Assembly (NCBI RefSeq): GCF_021184025.1
Contig: NZ_CP036537.1
Span: 3,286,001 to 3,350,000 of the forward strand
Direction of reading: 5' to 3'
Length of the DNA stretch: 64,000 bases
Origin: Rhodopseudomonas boonkerdii
Lineage (GTDB): Bacteria > Pseudomonadota > Alphaproteobacteria > Rhizobiales > Xanthobacteraceae
Shown: positions 18,963 through 29,036 of the stretch, one piece after another
Layout: every line of letters starts with the position of its first letter
Position numbering within the stretch: position 1 is the stretch's first letter
Translations under genes and position numbers: made by a program
The notes under the pieces: generated by a model
The model's input: the letters and a program-made list of their open reading frames with translations, nothing else
Databases searched by the model: none
What the model was told of the DNA's origin: nothing

Positions 18963-19242
18963 GCCTTTTGGGCAGTTCCAGGCCCATCTCGCATTGACTT
19001 TGGGCGATTCCAGCCTATGTTCCGCCTCGAAGCGGCCCGGTATCGAAACGCGATATCTTGAGTAAGCCGCCTGTCAGCGCCCAGCGATCCCCGTGCATGT
19101 TTGCGTGCCGCTCCGGGGGTGGGCGTGATGGTTTTTCCGAGAATCCTAGCGGCGGTTTCGACCAGAGGCATGATCTCGATACGGCATCGAATGAGCGATA
19201 TCCCGTTACTCGATAGCATCATGGCCCCATAACAGAGGCTCA
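18963..19242. other. Leader region of the RhlE helicase gene
   Basis: 280 bp with no convincing ORF. CCCC at about 19089 can pair with GGGG near 19116, followed by a short T-run at about 19132; this could form part of a structured leader, as often seen before DEAD-box helicase genes. Confidence 0.3.
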
Positions 19243-20775
19243 ATGTCCTTTTCCAATCTCGGCCTGTCCGACAAGGTTCTCGCCGCCGTCACGGCCGCTG
19301 GCTACACCACCCCCACCCCCATTCAGGAACAGGCGATTCCCCATGTTCTGGCACGCAAGGACGTGCTCGGCATCGCCCAGACCGGCACCGGCAAGACCGC
19401 AGCCTTCGTGCTGCCGATGCTCACTTTGCTCGAAAAGGGCCGCGCCCGGGCCCGCATGCCGCGCACGCTGATTCTCGAGCCGACTCGCGAACTCGCCGCA
19501 CAGGTGAAGGAGCAGTTCGACAAATACGGCGCCGGCCAGAAGCTCAACGTCGCGCTGCTGATCGGCGGCGTCTCGTTCGGCGACCAGGACATGAAGCTGA
19601 CCCGCGGCGTCGACGTCCTCATCGCCACCCCGGGCCGCCTGCTCGACCACACCGAGCGCGGCGGTCTCCTGCTCACCGGCGTCGAACTGCTGGTGATCGA
19701 CGAAGCCGACCGCATGCTCGATATGGGTTTCATCCCGGACATCGAGCGCATCTGCAAGCTGGTGCCGTTCACCCGCCAGACGCTGTTCCTCACGGCCACC
19801 ATGCCGCCGGAAATCCGCCGCATCACCGAGACCTTCCTGCACAATCCGGTGAAGATCGAGGTCGCCAAGCCGGCGACCGCCGCCGCCACCATCACCCAGT
19901 CCCAGGTTGCCGTCTCCCGCAACGACTGGCAGAAGCGCGAAGTGCTCCGCACCTTGCTGCGCGAGGCCGAAGACCTCAAGAATGCGATCATCTTCTGCAA
20001 CCGCAAGCGCGAGGTCGCGCAGCTCGCCAAATCCCTGCAGAAGCACGGCTTCGCTGTCGGCGCCCTCCATGGCGACATGGAGCAGTCCGCCCGCCTGGCC
20101 GCGCTGGATCAGTTCCGCAAGGGCGAGCTGCCGCTCCTCGTCGCTTCCGACGTCGCTGCCCGCGGTCTCGACATTCCCGCGGTGAGCCACGTCTTCAATT
20201 TCGATATCCCGCATCACTCCGACGACTACGTCCACCGTATCGGCCGCACCGGCCGCGCCGGCCGCAGCGGCACTGCGATCTCGCTGGTGTCGCCGTCGGA
20301 CCAGAAGTCCATCCAGGCGGTCGAGAAGCTGATCGGCCAGAGCATCGCCAAGCACGAAAGCGCCGCCCTCGACGCCCTGCCGGCCGAGGACGAGAGCGAA
20401 GCCGCGGAAGCGCCGCGCTCGAACCGCCGCCGCAGCGGCAATCGCGAAGCCAATGAGGATGGTGGCCGCGGCCGCCGCGACGGTCGCCGTGGCGAGCGTT
20501 CGGCCCGTCCGGAGCGCGAAGCCCGCGCGCCGGAGTCCCGTTCGCCGACAAGCGAAGCCCCGCGCGAGCGCAAACCGCGCCGCGACCGCGATCGTCGCCC
20601 AAGCGAGGATCGCGGCAGTGGCCCGCAGCCCGCGGTCGCCTCTTATGGCACCTCGCAACCGCCCTCCATCGGACGTCCGCAGGCGCCGCGTCCGCGCCGC
20701 GAGGAGGACTTCGAGCCGGGCGACCACTCGCATCTGCCGGCCTTCCTGCTGCGCCCCGTCCGGGCACGCGCGTAG
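19243..20775 (+). CDS. rhlE: DEAD-box RNA helicase, RhlE type
   Basis: ATP-dependent RNA helicase of 510 residues. An N-terminal Q motif (F3...PTPIQ) is followed by Walker A AQTGTGKT (46-52), PTRELA, TPGRLLD, the DEAD box at 153-156 (VIDEADRMLDMGF), TAT in place of SAT for motif III, and motif VI HRIGRTGRAGRSG at about 331-343. The C-terminal 130 residues are basic and disordered (RRDGRRGERS), a feature of RhlE-like proteins that help RNA binding. It probably acts in ribosome assembly or mRNA turnover together with RNase E, whose gene is also in this window. GAGG lies upstream of the ATG. Confidence 0.92.
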   Translation: MSFSNLGLSDKVLAAVTAAGYTTPTPIQEQAIPHVLARKDVLGIAQTGTGKTAAFVLPMLTLLEKGRARARMPRTLILEPTRELAAQVKEQFDKYGAGQKLNVALLIGGVSFGDQDMKLTRGVDVLIATPGRLLDHTERGGLLLTGVELLVIDEADRMLDMGFIPDIERICKLVPFTRQTLFLTATMPPEIRRITETFLHNPVKIEVAKPATAAATITQSQVAVSRNDWQKREVLRTLLREAEDLKNAIIFCNRKREVAQLAKSLQKHGFAVGALHGDMEQSARLAALDQFRKGELPLLVASDVAARGLDIPAVSHVFNFDIPHHSDDYVHRIGRTGRAGRSGTAISLVSPSDQKSIQAVEKLIGQSIAKHESAALDALPAEDESEAAEAPRSNRRRSGNREANEDGGRGRRDGRRGERSARPEREARAPESRSPTSEAPRERKPRRDRDRRPSEDRGSGPQPAVASYGTSQPPSIGRPQAPRPRREEDFEPGDHSHLPAFLLRPVRARA

Positions 20776-20823
20776 GTAGCATTTTCAGCACGCGTTTACC
20801 TGCGATTCACACACGCCCCCTAG

Positions 20824-20845
20824 TGTCACCAGATATTTTGTGACA
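20824..20845. promoter_or_regulatory. Inverted repeat upstream of the diguanylate cyclase gene
   Basis: TGTCAC-N10-GTGACA is a perfect six-base dyad centred 33 bp before the ATG of the GGDEF gene. The N10 is AT-rich. It could be a dimeric regulator site; the factor is not identified, and it is the reverse of the Crp order TGTGA/TCACA. Confidence 0.4.
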
Positions 20846-20867
20846 TTTCGCAAGTGAGGGCGGCGCA

Positions 20868-21962
20868 ATGCAGCGCCGCTTGGGGACACATGACGTGACC
20901 GCAAGCCTCGACGATCTTGAACGCACATTGGCCTTCGCCGACATCGCGCTCGGGCAGATCCGCTCGCTGCGCCAGCCCGCGATCCCGCGCAATTACGAGA
21001 TCTGGTACGTCTATGCGACCGGCTACAATCCGGCGCTCAACAAGGTGATCAACGAGACGCTGGCGCGCAACGGTCGCCTCAGCGACGCCGATCTCGACCA
21101 GATCCACGACACCTATCTTTCCCAGGCGCGTGTCACCGATCGCATCGATCAGGTCGGCGCCCGCGTCATCGGCGAGATCGACGACGTGATGACGCTGATC
21201 AACGATGCGCTCAATATGACCGTCGATTTCAATACGAGTCTGGCCGGGGTCGGCAAGCAGCTCGCGGTCGCCCGCGATCCCGGCGCCATCAAGGCTGTGA
21301 TCGAAAGCCTGGTGAAATCCACACGCGAGGCGCACGACACCAACAAGGCGCTCGAAGAGCGCCTGCTGTTCTCGCGCGGCGAAGTCAGCGTGTTGCAGCA
21401 GAGTCTCGAAGCCATCCGTGCCGAAAGCCTGACCGATCCCCTCACCGCGCTCGGCAATCGCAAATATTTCGACCGCGCACTGATGGCCGCGATCGAGATC
21501 GCGCAAGAACGCGGCGAGCCGCTGTCGCTGCTGATGCTCGACATCGATCACTTCAAGTCGTTCAACGACAATTACGGTCATCTCACCGGCGACCAGGTTC
21601 TGCGTCTTGTCGGCATGTCGCTGAAGCAGACCATCAAGGGTCAGGACATCACCGCCCGCTACGGCGGCGAGGAATTCGCCGTGGTGCTGCCGAACACGCC
21701 GCTACGCCAGGCATTGACAGTGGCCGATCACATCCGCCGCGCCGTGATGTCGAAGGAGCTGAAGAAGAAATCGACCGGCGAGATTCTCGGCCGCGTCACC
21801 ATCTCCATCGGCGTCTCCATGCTGGCGAGCAGCGACGACATGGATTCGCTCATCGGCCGCGCCGACGCCTGCCTTTACGCAGCCAAGCGCAACGGCCGCA
21901 ACCGCGTGATCTGCGAAGTCGATCCGGAATATCAGAACGAGATCACGTTCCAGGTGGCGTAG
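20868..21962 (+). CDS. Diguanylate cyclase (GGDEF)
   Basis: A 364-residue cytoplasmic GGDEF enzyme making c-di-GMP from GTP. An N-terminal helical region of about 190 residues shows no recognised sensor fold and ends in a coiled coil. The GGDEF domain starts at about 195 (DPLTALGNRKYFDRAL) with the active-site GGEEF at 266-270. The inhibitory I-site, normally RxxD, reads KGQD at 257-260, so product inhibition may be weaker. No membrane segment is seen. There is no EAL partner nearby. GTG at 20895 is an alternative start. The c-di-GMP made could affect adhesion, but a link with the neighbouring autotransporter is only inference. Confidence 0.9.
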   Translation: MQRRLGTHDVTASLDDLERTLAFADIALGQIRSLRQPAIPRNYEIWYVYATGYNPALNKVINETLARNGRLSDADLDQIHDTYLSQARVTDRIDQVGARVIGEIDDVMTLINDALNMTVDFNTSLAGVGKQLAVARDPGAIKAVIESLVKSTREAHDTNKALEERLLFSRGEVSVLQQSLEAIRAESLTDPLTALGNRKYFDRALMAAIEIAQERGEPLSLLMLDIDHFKSFNDNYGHLTGDQVLRLVGMSLKQTIKGQDITARYGGEEFAVVLPNTPLRQALTVADHIRRAVMSKELKKKSTGEILGRVTISIGVSMLASSDDMDSLIGRADACLYAAKRNGRNRVICEVDPEYQNEITFQVA

Positions 21963-21974
21963 CCTCAATCCGTC

Positions 21975-22111
21975 CCTCATGGTGAGGAACGTGCGCCCCC
22001 TCATGGTGGGGAGCGGCCGCAGGCCGCGTCTCGAACCACGAGCTGGCCTGGCTGCGAGCATACCGCCATCCTTCGAGACGCCGCTGCGCGGCTCCTCAGG
22101 ATGCGGACGGA
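21975..22111. repeat. Intergenic foldback repeat, family B
   Basis: Copies of a CTCATGGTGAGGA / CGTCTCGAACCACGAG / CCATCCTTCGAGACG / GGCTCCTCAGGATG mosaic, which folds on itself. Related copies lie at 27340..27426 and 54952..55072. This resembles the dispersed palindromic elements common in Bradyrhizobiaceae. Confidence 0.7.
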
Positions 22112-22112
22112 G

Positions 22113-22562
22113 TTACTTGGCTTTCTTCGTTTTCTTCTTGGCTTTAGCCGGAGGCTTCGCGACCTTCTGTCCCGCTGCAGGTTTTCGCTTGGAAGTCTTC
22201 TTGGCGCCTTTCTTCTTTGCTGCTTTCTTCTTGCTGGTCTTCGCCAGCGCCGCCCGTATCGCCGCGGCATGCGCCGTGCGCGCCCACCCCGTCACTTCGT
22301 CGGGATCGTCATAGAGCCGCTCTGGCAAGCGCCAATAGGACGCGATCATCCGCAGCTTGCCCTTCATCTCATACTGAAAGCACTGCGAGCCCTCGCTCTC
22401 GAAACGCGGAATCGAGTTCTCGTCGGCGCGCAGATAGATCGCCCCGCGCAGCACCAGTGCGAAATTGATGCCGTCAGCGGAAACGCCGAAGCCGGAAAAC
22501 ATCCGGCGAATGGTCACCGGCCCGAAGCCGGCGAACAGTTCGGAGAGGAAGTCGCGGTCCAT
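22113..22562 (-). CDS. TfoX/Sxy N-terminal domain protein with lysine-rich tail
   Basis: A 149-residue protein. Residues 1-100 fit the TfoX N-terminal domain (FLSELFAGFGPVTIRRMFSG, then GVSADGINFALV and YWRLPERLYDDPDEVTGWA). The last 42 residues are almost only Lys, Ala, Pro, Arg and Thr (KKKAAKKKGAKKTSKRKPAA), like histone H1 or HU-type tails, which suggests nucleic-acid binding. TfoX relatives regulate competence in gammaproteobacteria, but most stand-alone domains in alphaproteobacteria have no proven role. It is convergent with the diguanylate cyclase, with a family B repeat between them. Confidence 0.8.
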   Translation of the reverse strand: MDRDFLSELFAGFGPVTIRRMFSGFGVSADGINFALVLRGAIYLRADENSIPRFESEGSQCFQYEMKGKLRMIASYWRLPERLYDDPDEVTGWARTAHAAAIRAALAKTSKKKAAKKKGAKKTSKRKPAAGQKVAKPPAKAKKKTKKAK

Positions 22563-22589
22563 GGGGGGAGTGTAACATGGAACGCCGCC

Positions 22590-22675
22590 GTAGGGCGGAT
22601 TAGCCGAAGGCGTAATCCGCCGGCCGAGAACATGTGGCGAAGAACGGCGGATTACGCTTCGCTAATCCGCCCTAC
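22590..22675. repeat. Foldback repeat, family A (full copy)
   Basis: Left arm GTAGGGCGGATTAGC (starting 22590) and right arm GCTAATCCGCCCTAC (ending 22675) are exact reverse complements. The inner arms continue with GTAATCCGCCG against CGGCGGATTAC, around a loop of about 22 bases. Copies are at 31097, 38639, 50159 and 53180. Confidence 0.85.
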
Positions 22676-22679
22676 GTGT

Positions 22680-23075
22680 TCAATCCACCTTCGCCGGCTG
22701 CAATTGCACGGACTCGCCGCAGCCGCATGCGCTGATCTGGTTCGGGTTGTTGAACACGAACTGCGCCTGCATCTTGTCGGTCTTGTAGTCCATCTCGGTG
22801 CCGAGCAGGAACAGCACGGCCTTGGGATCGACCAGGATCTTGACGCCCTTGTCCTCGACGACCTCGTCGGTCGGCTTCACGTCATGGGCATATTCGACGG
22901 TGTAGGACTGGCCGGCGCAGCCGCCGTTCTTGATGCCGACCCGCAAGCCGATGATCTCGGAATCCGCGCGCCTGGTCAGCTCCAGCACACGCGCCGCCGC
23001 GGCGTCCGTCAGGCGCATCACCTGCGGCCGCGGACGCGGCTTGGGCTTGGAGACCTCCTGCACGGGGATATTCAT
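22680..23075 (-). CDS. sufA: A-type Fe-S carrier of the suf operon (SufA/IscA-like)
   Basis: A 131-residue HesB/IscA-family protein with the three ligand cysteines, one in NGGCAGQSYTVEYA and two in SACGCGESV. A Lys/Pro-rich N-terminal stretch precedes the fold. The start at 23075 is chosen because AGGAG lies nine bases upstream; the two earlier in-frame ATGs (up to 23114) lack such a site. It is the last gene of the suf operon and probably carries clusters from SufBCD to targets. A separate A-type protein, ErpA, is encoded at 6645. Confidence 0.9.
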   Translation of the reverse strand: MNIPVQEVSKPKPRPRPQVMRLTDAAAARVLELTRRADSEIIGLRVGIKNGGCAGQSYTVEYAHDVKPTDEVVEDKGVKILVDPKAVLFLLGTEMDYKTDKMQAQFVFNNPNQISACGCGESVQLQPAKVD

Positions 23076-23193
23076 GAAACCCATCTCCTCTCGCCGTGCA
23101 CCGGCGATCATCATGCGTCTAAATTAATCACGAAATTCCTGCTGTGAAGGCCTCACACGGGAATTCCGCTTCCATCATTCGACCATTCCCCGG

Positions 23194-23622
23194 TTAGTAG
23201 ACCGTCCACACACCCGGTGTCAGCAACTCCAGCAGATGCTGGTCGGGATCGCGAAAGTAGATGCTACGTCCGCCGCGGGGCCAATCGGTCCTGCCCTCGA
23301 TCGCGATGTCATGCGCGCTGAGCCGCTCCTCCCAAGCCGGCAAGTCATCAGCCGCGATGGCAAAGCCCACATGAACCGGGCCGTTGCCGTCGTGTGGCGG
23401 AATGGTGCCGCCCGGCAGACGAACCGTCTCCAGCGTGGAGCCCCGATGAAACAGCAGCAACACATTGCGGCCACCGATATCATAAGCAACAAATCGCGTA
23501 TCACTGGTGAGCGGCACAAGTCCCAGCACGCCCTGGTAGAATCCCCGTGCGCGATCGAGGTCATCGACATAGAGTGCTGTCTCGATAACCCCGTTCAGCT
23601 TCGGCACGACAGCCTTCACCAC
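23194..23622 (-). CDS. VOC (glyoxalase/bleomycin resistance) family protein in the suf operon
   Basis: A 142-residue vicinal-oxygen-chelate protein with paired beta-alpha-beta-beta-beta modules: the first starts IETALYVDDLDRARGFY, the second HVGFAIAADDLPAWEERL and ends YFRDPDQHLLELLTPG. Likely metal ligands are an early His or Glu, H76 and the final Glu. It starts at GTG 23622, seven bases inside sufT, so it is translationally coupled to it. It is not a usual suf gene; function is unknown. Glyoxalase-like detoxification or stress protection are possibilities. Confidence 0.82.
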   Translation of the reverse strand: MVKAVVPKLNGVIETALYVDDLDRARGFYQGVLGLVPLTSDTRFVAYDIGGRNVLLLFHRGSTLETVRLPGGTIPPHDGNGPVHVGFAIAADDLPAWEERLSAHDIAIEGRTDWPRGGRSIYFRDPDQHLLELLTPGVWTVY

Positions 23623-23987
23623 ATATTGAGCACGAGGCGGGCCTCGTCGCTCATCCGGTCCGGCGTCCAGGTCGGCTCCCAGACGATATTGACCTTGACG
23701 ATGCCGGCGCCCGGCACGCTGGCCACGGCATTCTCGACCATGGTCGGCAGCTCCTCCGCCGCCGGGCAGTTCGGCGTCGTCAGCGTCATGTCGATGTCGA
23801 TGCCGCGATCGTCCTTGATATCGACCTTGTAGATCAGGCCGAGTTCATAGATGTCGGCCGGGATTTCCGGATCGAACACAGTCTTCAGTGCGGCGACGAT
23901 CTCCGTGCCCATGCGCTCGGTTTCAGCCGGATCCAGCGCGGAGACGGTCTGCATGTCCGGCGTCTTCGCCTCTGCGGTGTCACTCAT
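23616..23987 (-). CDS. sufT: SufT, MIP18/DUF59-family Fe-S assembly factor
   Basis: A 123-residue DUF59 protein with the motif TTPNCPAAEELP holding the single conserved cysteine, preceded by IYELGLIYKVDI. SufT-like proteins aid Fe-S cluster maturation under high demand. Its ATG overlaps the stop of sufS (ATGA, 23984-23987) and its stop overlaps the VOC gene start, so three genes are tightly coupled. Confidence 0.92.
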   Translation of the reverse strand: MSDTAEAKTPDMQTVSALDPAETERMGTEIVAALKTVFDPEIPADIYELGLIYKVDIKDDRGIDIDMTLTTPNCPAAEELPTMVENAVASVPGAGIVKVNIVWEPTWTPDRMSDEARLVLNMW

Positions 23988-25231
23988 GCGAAAAGCTCCC
24001 GTGCCTTGATCAACGCCTGCGCGAGATGATCGATTTCTTCGCGGGTATTATACAGTCCGAACGATGCGCGACAGGTGGCCGTGACATTGAATCGTTCCAG
24101 AAGCGGCATCACGCAATGGGTGCCGGCACGCACCGCAATGCCCTGGCGGTCGATCACCGTCGCCACGTCATGGGCATGGGCGCCCTTGAGCTCGAACGAA
24201 ATGACCGGCCCCTTGTCCTTCGCCGAGCCGAAGATGCGCAGCGAATTGATTTCGCGCAGCTTGCCTTCCGCATAGGTCAGAAGGTCATGCTCATGCGCGG
24301 CGATACGTTCGCGGCCGATCGAGTTCACATAATCGATGGCCGCGCCGAGGCCGATCGCCTCGACGATCATCGGCGTCCCCGCTTCGAACTTGTGCGGGGG
24401 GTCTCCATAGGTCACCCAATCGCGCGAGACCTCGCGGATCATCTCGCCGCCGCCGGCATAGGGCCGCATGGCGACGAGCCGGTCATACTTGCCATAGAGG
24501 ACGCCGATGCCCGTCGGGCCGTACAGCTTGTGGCCGGTGAAGACGTAGAAGTCGCAATCGATGTCCTGCACGTCCACCGTGCCATGCACCGCAGCCTGGC
24601 TGCCGTCCACCAGCACCGGAATGCCGCGCGCGTGCGCGATCGCAGTCACTTCCTTCACCGGCACGCGGGTGCCGAGCGCATTCGACATCTGCGTGATGGC
24701 AACGATCTTGGTGCGATCGGTCAGCAGCTTCTCGAATTCGCCGATGAGGAAATTGCCCTCGTCGTCGACCGGCGCCCACTTGATCACAGCGCCCTGTCGC
24801 TCGCGCAAAAAGTGCCATGGCACGATGTTCGAATGGTGCTCCATGATGGAGACCACGATCTCGTCGCCTTCCTGGATGTTCTCGCCACCGAAGGCTGCTG
24901 CCACAGTGTTGAGCGCATCGGTGGCGTTGCGTGTGAAGATGATCTCTTCCGGACGCCTCGCATTGAGATAGTGCTGAACCTTGATGCGCGCGCCCTCATA
25001 GGCTTCGGTGGCGGCATTGGCCAGGTAATGCAGTCCGCGATGCACGTTGGCATATTCGGACTTGTAGGCTTCCGTCATGCGATCGAGTACGGCATTCGGC
25101 TTCTGCGCCGAGGCCGCGTTGTCGAGATAGACCAGCGGCTTGCCATAGACCTGCATCGCCAGCGCCGGGAAATCCTTGCGGATCAGCTCGACGTCATAGG
25201 AGCCGTTGATCACCGCTGGATGGTCACTCAT
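23984..25231 (-). CDS. sufS: SufS cysteine desulfurase
   Basis: A 415-residue class V PLP enzyme that takes sulfur from cysteine for the SufBCD scaffold. The PLP lysine is K235 in FTGHKLYGPTG. The catalytic Cys is in VRAGTHCVMPLL near residue 371, the short-loop group II arrangement typical of SufS. N-terminal YLDNAASAQKP is also diagnostic. The ATG overlaps the sufD stop by four bases. Its usual partner SufE or SufU is not seen in this window. Confidence 0.95.
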   Translation of the reverse strand: MSDHPAVINGSYDVELIRKDFPALAMQVYGKPLVYLDNAASAQKPNAVLDRMTEAYKSEYANVHRGLHYLANAATEAYEGARIKVQHYLNARRPEEIIFTRNATDALNTVAAAFGGENIQEGDEIVVSIMEHHSNIVPWHFLRERQGAVIKWAPVDDEGNFLIGEFEKLLTDRTKIVAITQMSNALGTRVPVKEVTAIAHARGIPVLVDGSQAAVHGTVDVQDIDCDFYVFTGHKLYGPTGIGVLYGKYDRLVAMRPYAGGGEMIREVSRDWVTYGDPPHKFEAGTPMIVEAIGLGAAIDYVNSIGRERIAAHEHDLLTYAEGKLREINSLRIFGSAKDKGPVISFELKGAHAHDVATVIDRQGIAVRAGTHCVMPLLERFNVTATCRASFGLYNTREEIDHLAQALIKARELFA

Positions 25232-26547
25232 GCACGCGTCCCCAGCCAGCGTTCGGCGGCGCCGATGGCGACGTCCCGCAGGTCGTCATTGACGATGGAT
25301 TCCAGCGCTTCACCCACGAAAGCCTGGATCAGCAGCGCCTGCGCTTCCTTCTCGGGAAGGCCGCGGGCACGCAAATAGAACAGCAGGCTGTCATCCAGCG
25401 CGCCGACCGTAGCACCATGACCGCACTGTACATCGTCGGCGAAGATTTCGAGTTCGGGCTTGTTGTCGATCTCGGCATCATCCGAGAGCAACAGCGCACG
25501 CGACATCATCTTGCCATCGGTCTGCTGGGCGATCTGATGCACGTTGATCTTGCCCTGAAACACCGAATGCGCGCGCTCGTCGAGCACGGCACGGAAGTTT
25601 TCTCGGCTCAGACACCCCGGCGTGGCGTGGTCGATGACGAAGGTGCAATCGCCATGCTGCTGCCCACGCAGCAGATGAATGCTGTTGGTAGAGAGCTCGC
25701 TGCCCTCGCCCGCCAGCGTGATAAAACTCTGATAGCGGCTGACGGCGCCACCAGTGGTCAGGCTGAAGGTGTTGAACTTCGTCCGCGCGCCAACAGTGAC
25801 GATGGCGCTGGCGATGCTGGCGGCATCGATGGCGTCTTCCATCACCCGTACATGCTGCAAGTCGCTGTCATCGCCGACCCAGATCACGGTCGTATCGTGA
25901 ACCTGATAGGCCTTGGCGGCCTCGGTGGCGACGAAGGTCTCGACCAGCGTGGCCTTGGCCTTGTGGCCGATCTGGACCAGCGAACGCGTGAAGGATGCCG
26001 CATGGGGCCTGGTCGCCACATGCACGATCTGCAGCGGCTTCGTCAGCTCGGTGCCATCGGCAACGCCGATCACCAGGCCATCGGTCGCGAAGGCCGCATT
26101 GAGCGACAACATCACGTCATTGACCTTGCTCAGCAGCAGATCGGCGCGGGCGGGGTTCGCCTCGTTCGCCAGCACGGCGCTGAGCAGATGCACAGTGACG
26201 CCGTTCTCGGTCGCGAGATCGGAGAGGTCGGCGGCGAACACGCCATCGACCAGCACCAGCTTCTGCGTATCGCCATCCTTCAGCGCTGCCACGGCCGCAC
26301 GCGCCTCGGCCAGCGTGGCCGCATCCGGCGCGGCAGCGAGCGGCGCGACATCGCCGAGCAGACGGCGCAGGTCCGTATACTTCCATTCCTCGACGCGGCG
26401 GGTCGGCAGGCCGCCGACAGTAAACGCATCGAAGGCACGCTGGCGCGTCTCGGTGACGGACCCGGTGCCAGGCAGACGACCGCGCGCAGCGGCAAAGGTG
26501 CCGTCCAGCGTCGCGCCCGTCGTGGTCTTTGCTACAGCTACATTCAT
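25228..26547 (-). CDS. sufD: SufD, Fe-S scaffold complex subunit
   Basis: A 439-residue beta-helix protein of the SufBC2D scaffold. The C-terminal signature is seen (ADDVQCGHGATVGALDD), with the conserved HGATVG, and the end YLRARGLPEKEAQALLIQAF matches the SufB/SufD family. SufD is needed for iron acquisition by the complex. It lies 11 bp after sufC and overlaps sufS by four bases. Confidence 0.94.
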   Translation of the reverse strand: MNVAVAKTTTGATLDGTFAAARGRLPGTGSVTETRQRAFDAFTVGGLPTRRVEEWKYTDLRRLLGDVAPLAAAPDAATLAEARAAVAALKDGDTQKLVLVDGVFAADLSDLATENGVTVHLLSAVLANEANPARADLLLSKVNDVMLSLNAAFATDGLVIGVADGTELTKPLQIVHVATRPHAASFTRSLVQIGHKAKATLVETFVATEAAKAYQVHDTTVIWVGDDSDLQHVRVMEDAIDAASIASAIVTVGARTKFNTFSLTTGGAVSRYQSFITLAGEGSELSTNSIHLLRGQQHGDCTFVIDHATPGCLSRENFRAVLDERAHSVFQGKINVHQIAQQTDGKMMSRALLLSDDAEIDNKPELEIFADDVQCGHGATVGALDDSLLFYLRARGLPEKEAQALLIQAFVGEALESIVNDDLRDVAIGAAERWLGTRA

Positions 26548-26558
26548 GACGATCTCAC

Positions 26559-27317
<759 letters not shown>

Positions 27318-27339
27318 TTTCGTTTTCCTTGTGTACTGG

Positions 27340-27426
27340 CTCTCGTCCTGAGGAGCGCGCTCTTGCGCGCGTCTCGAAGGACGGACCGAAACAGTGTCTT
27401 CCAGCTCATCCTTCATCAGGATGAGG
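27340..27426. repeat. Family B foldback repeat inside the suf operon
   Basis: CTCGTCCTGAGGAGCGCGC, GCGCGCGTCTCGAAGGACG and CTCATCCTTCATCAGGATGAG lie between sufB and sufC. They can form hairpins in the operon mRNA and may change the SufB/SufC ratio. Confidence 0.7.
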
Positions 27427-27439
27427 ACCTGTGCGTGAC

Positions 27440-28933
<1,494 letters not shown>

Positions 28934-29036
28934 TCAATCCTCCGCTCGCGGTTTCAAGGACCACGGTGGACATACCCAAACCAAATTCAGAACTTGCGGG
29001 GGTCTTTACGACGTTCCGGCGGGAAAATCACCAGCC

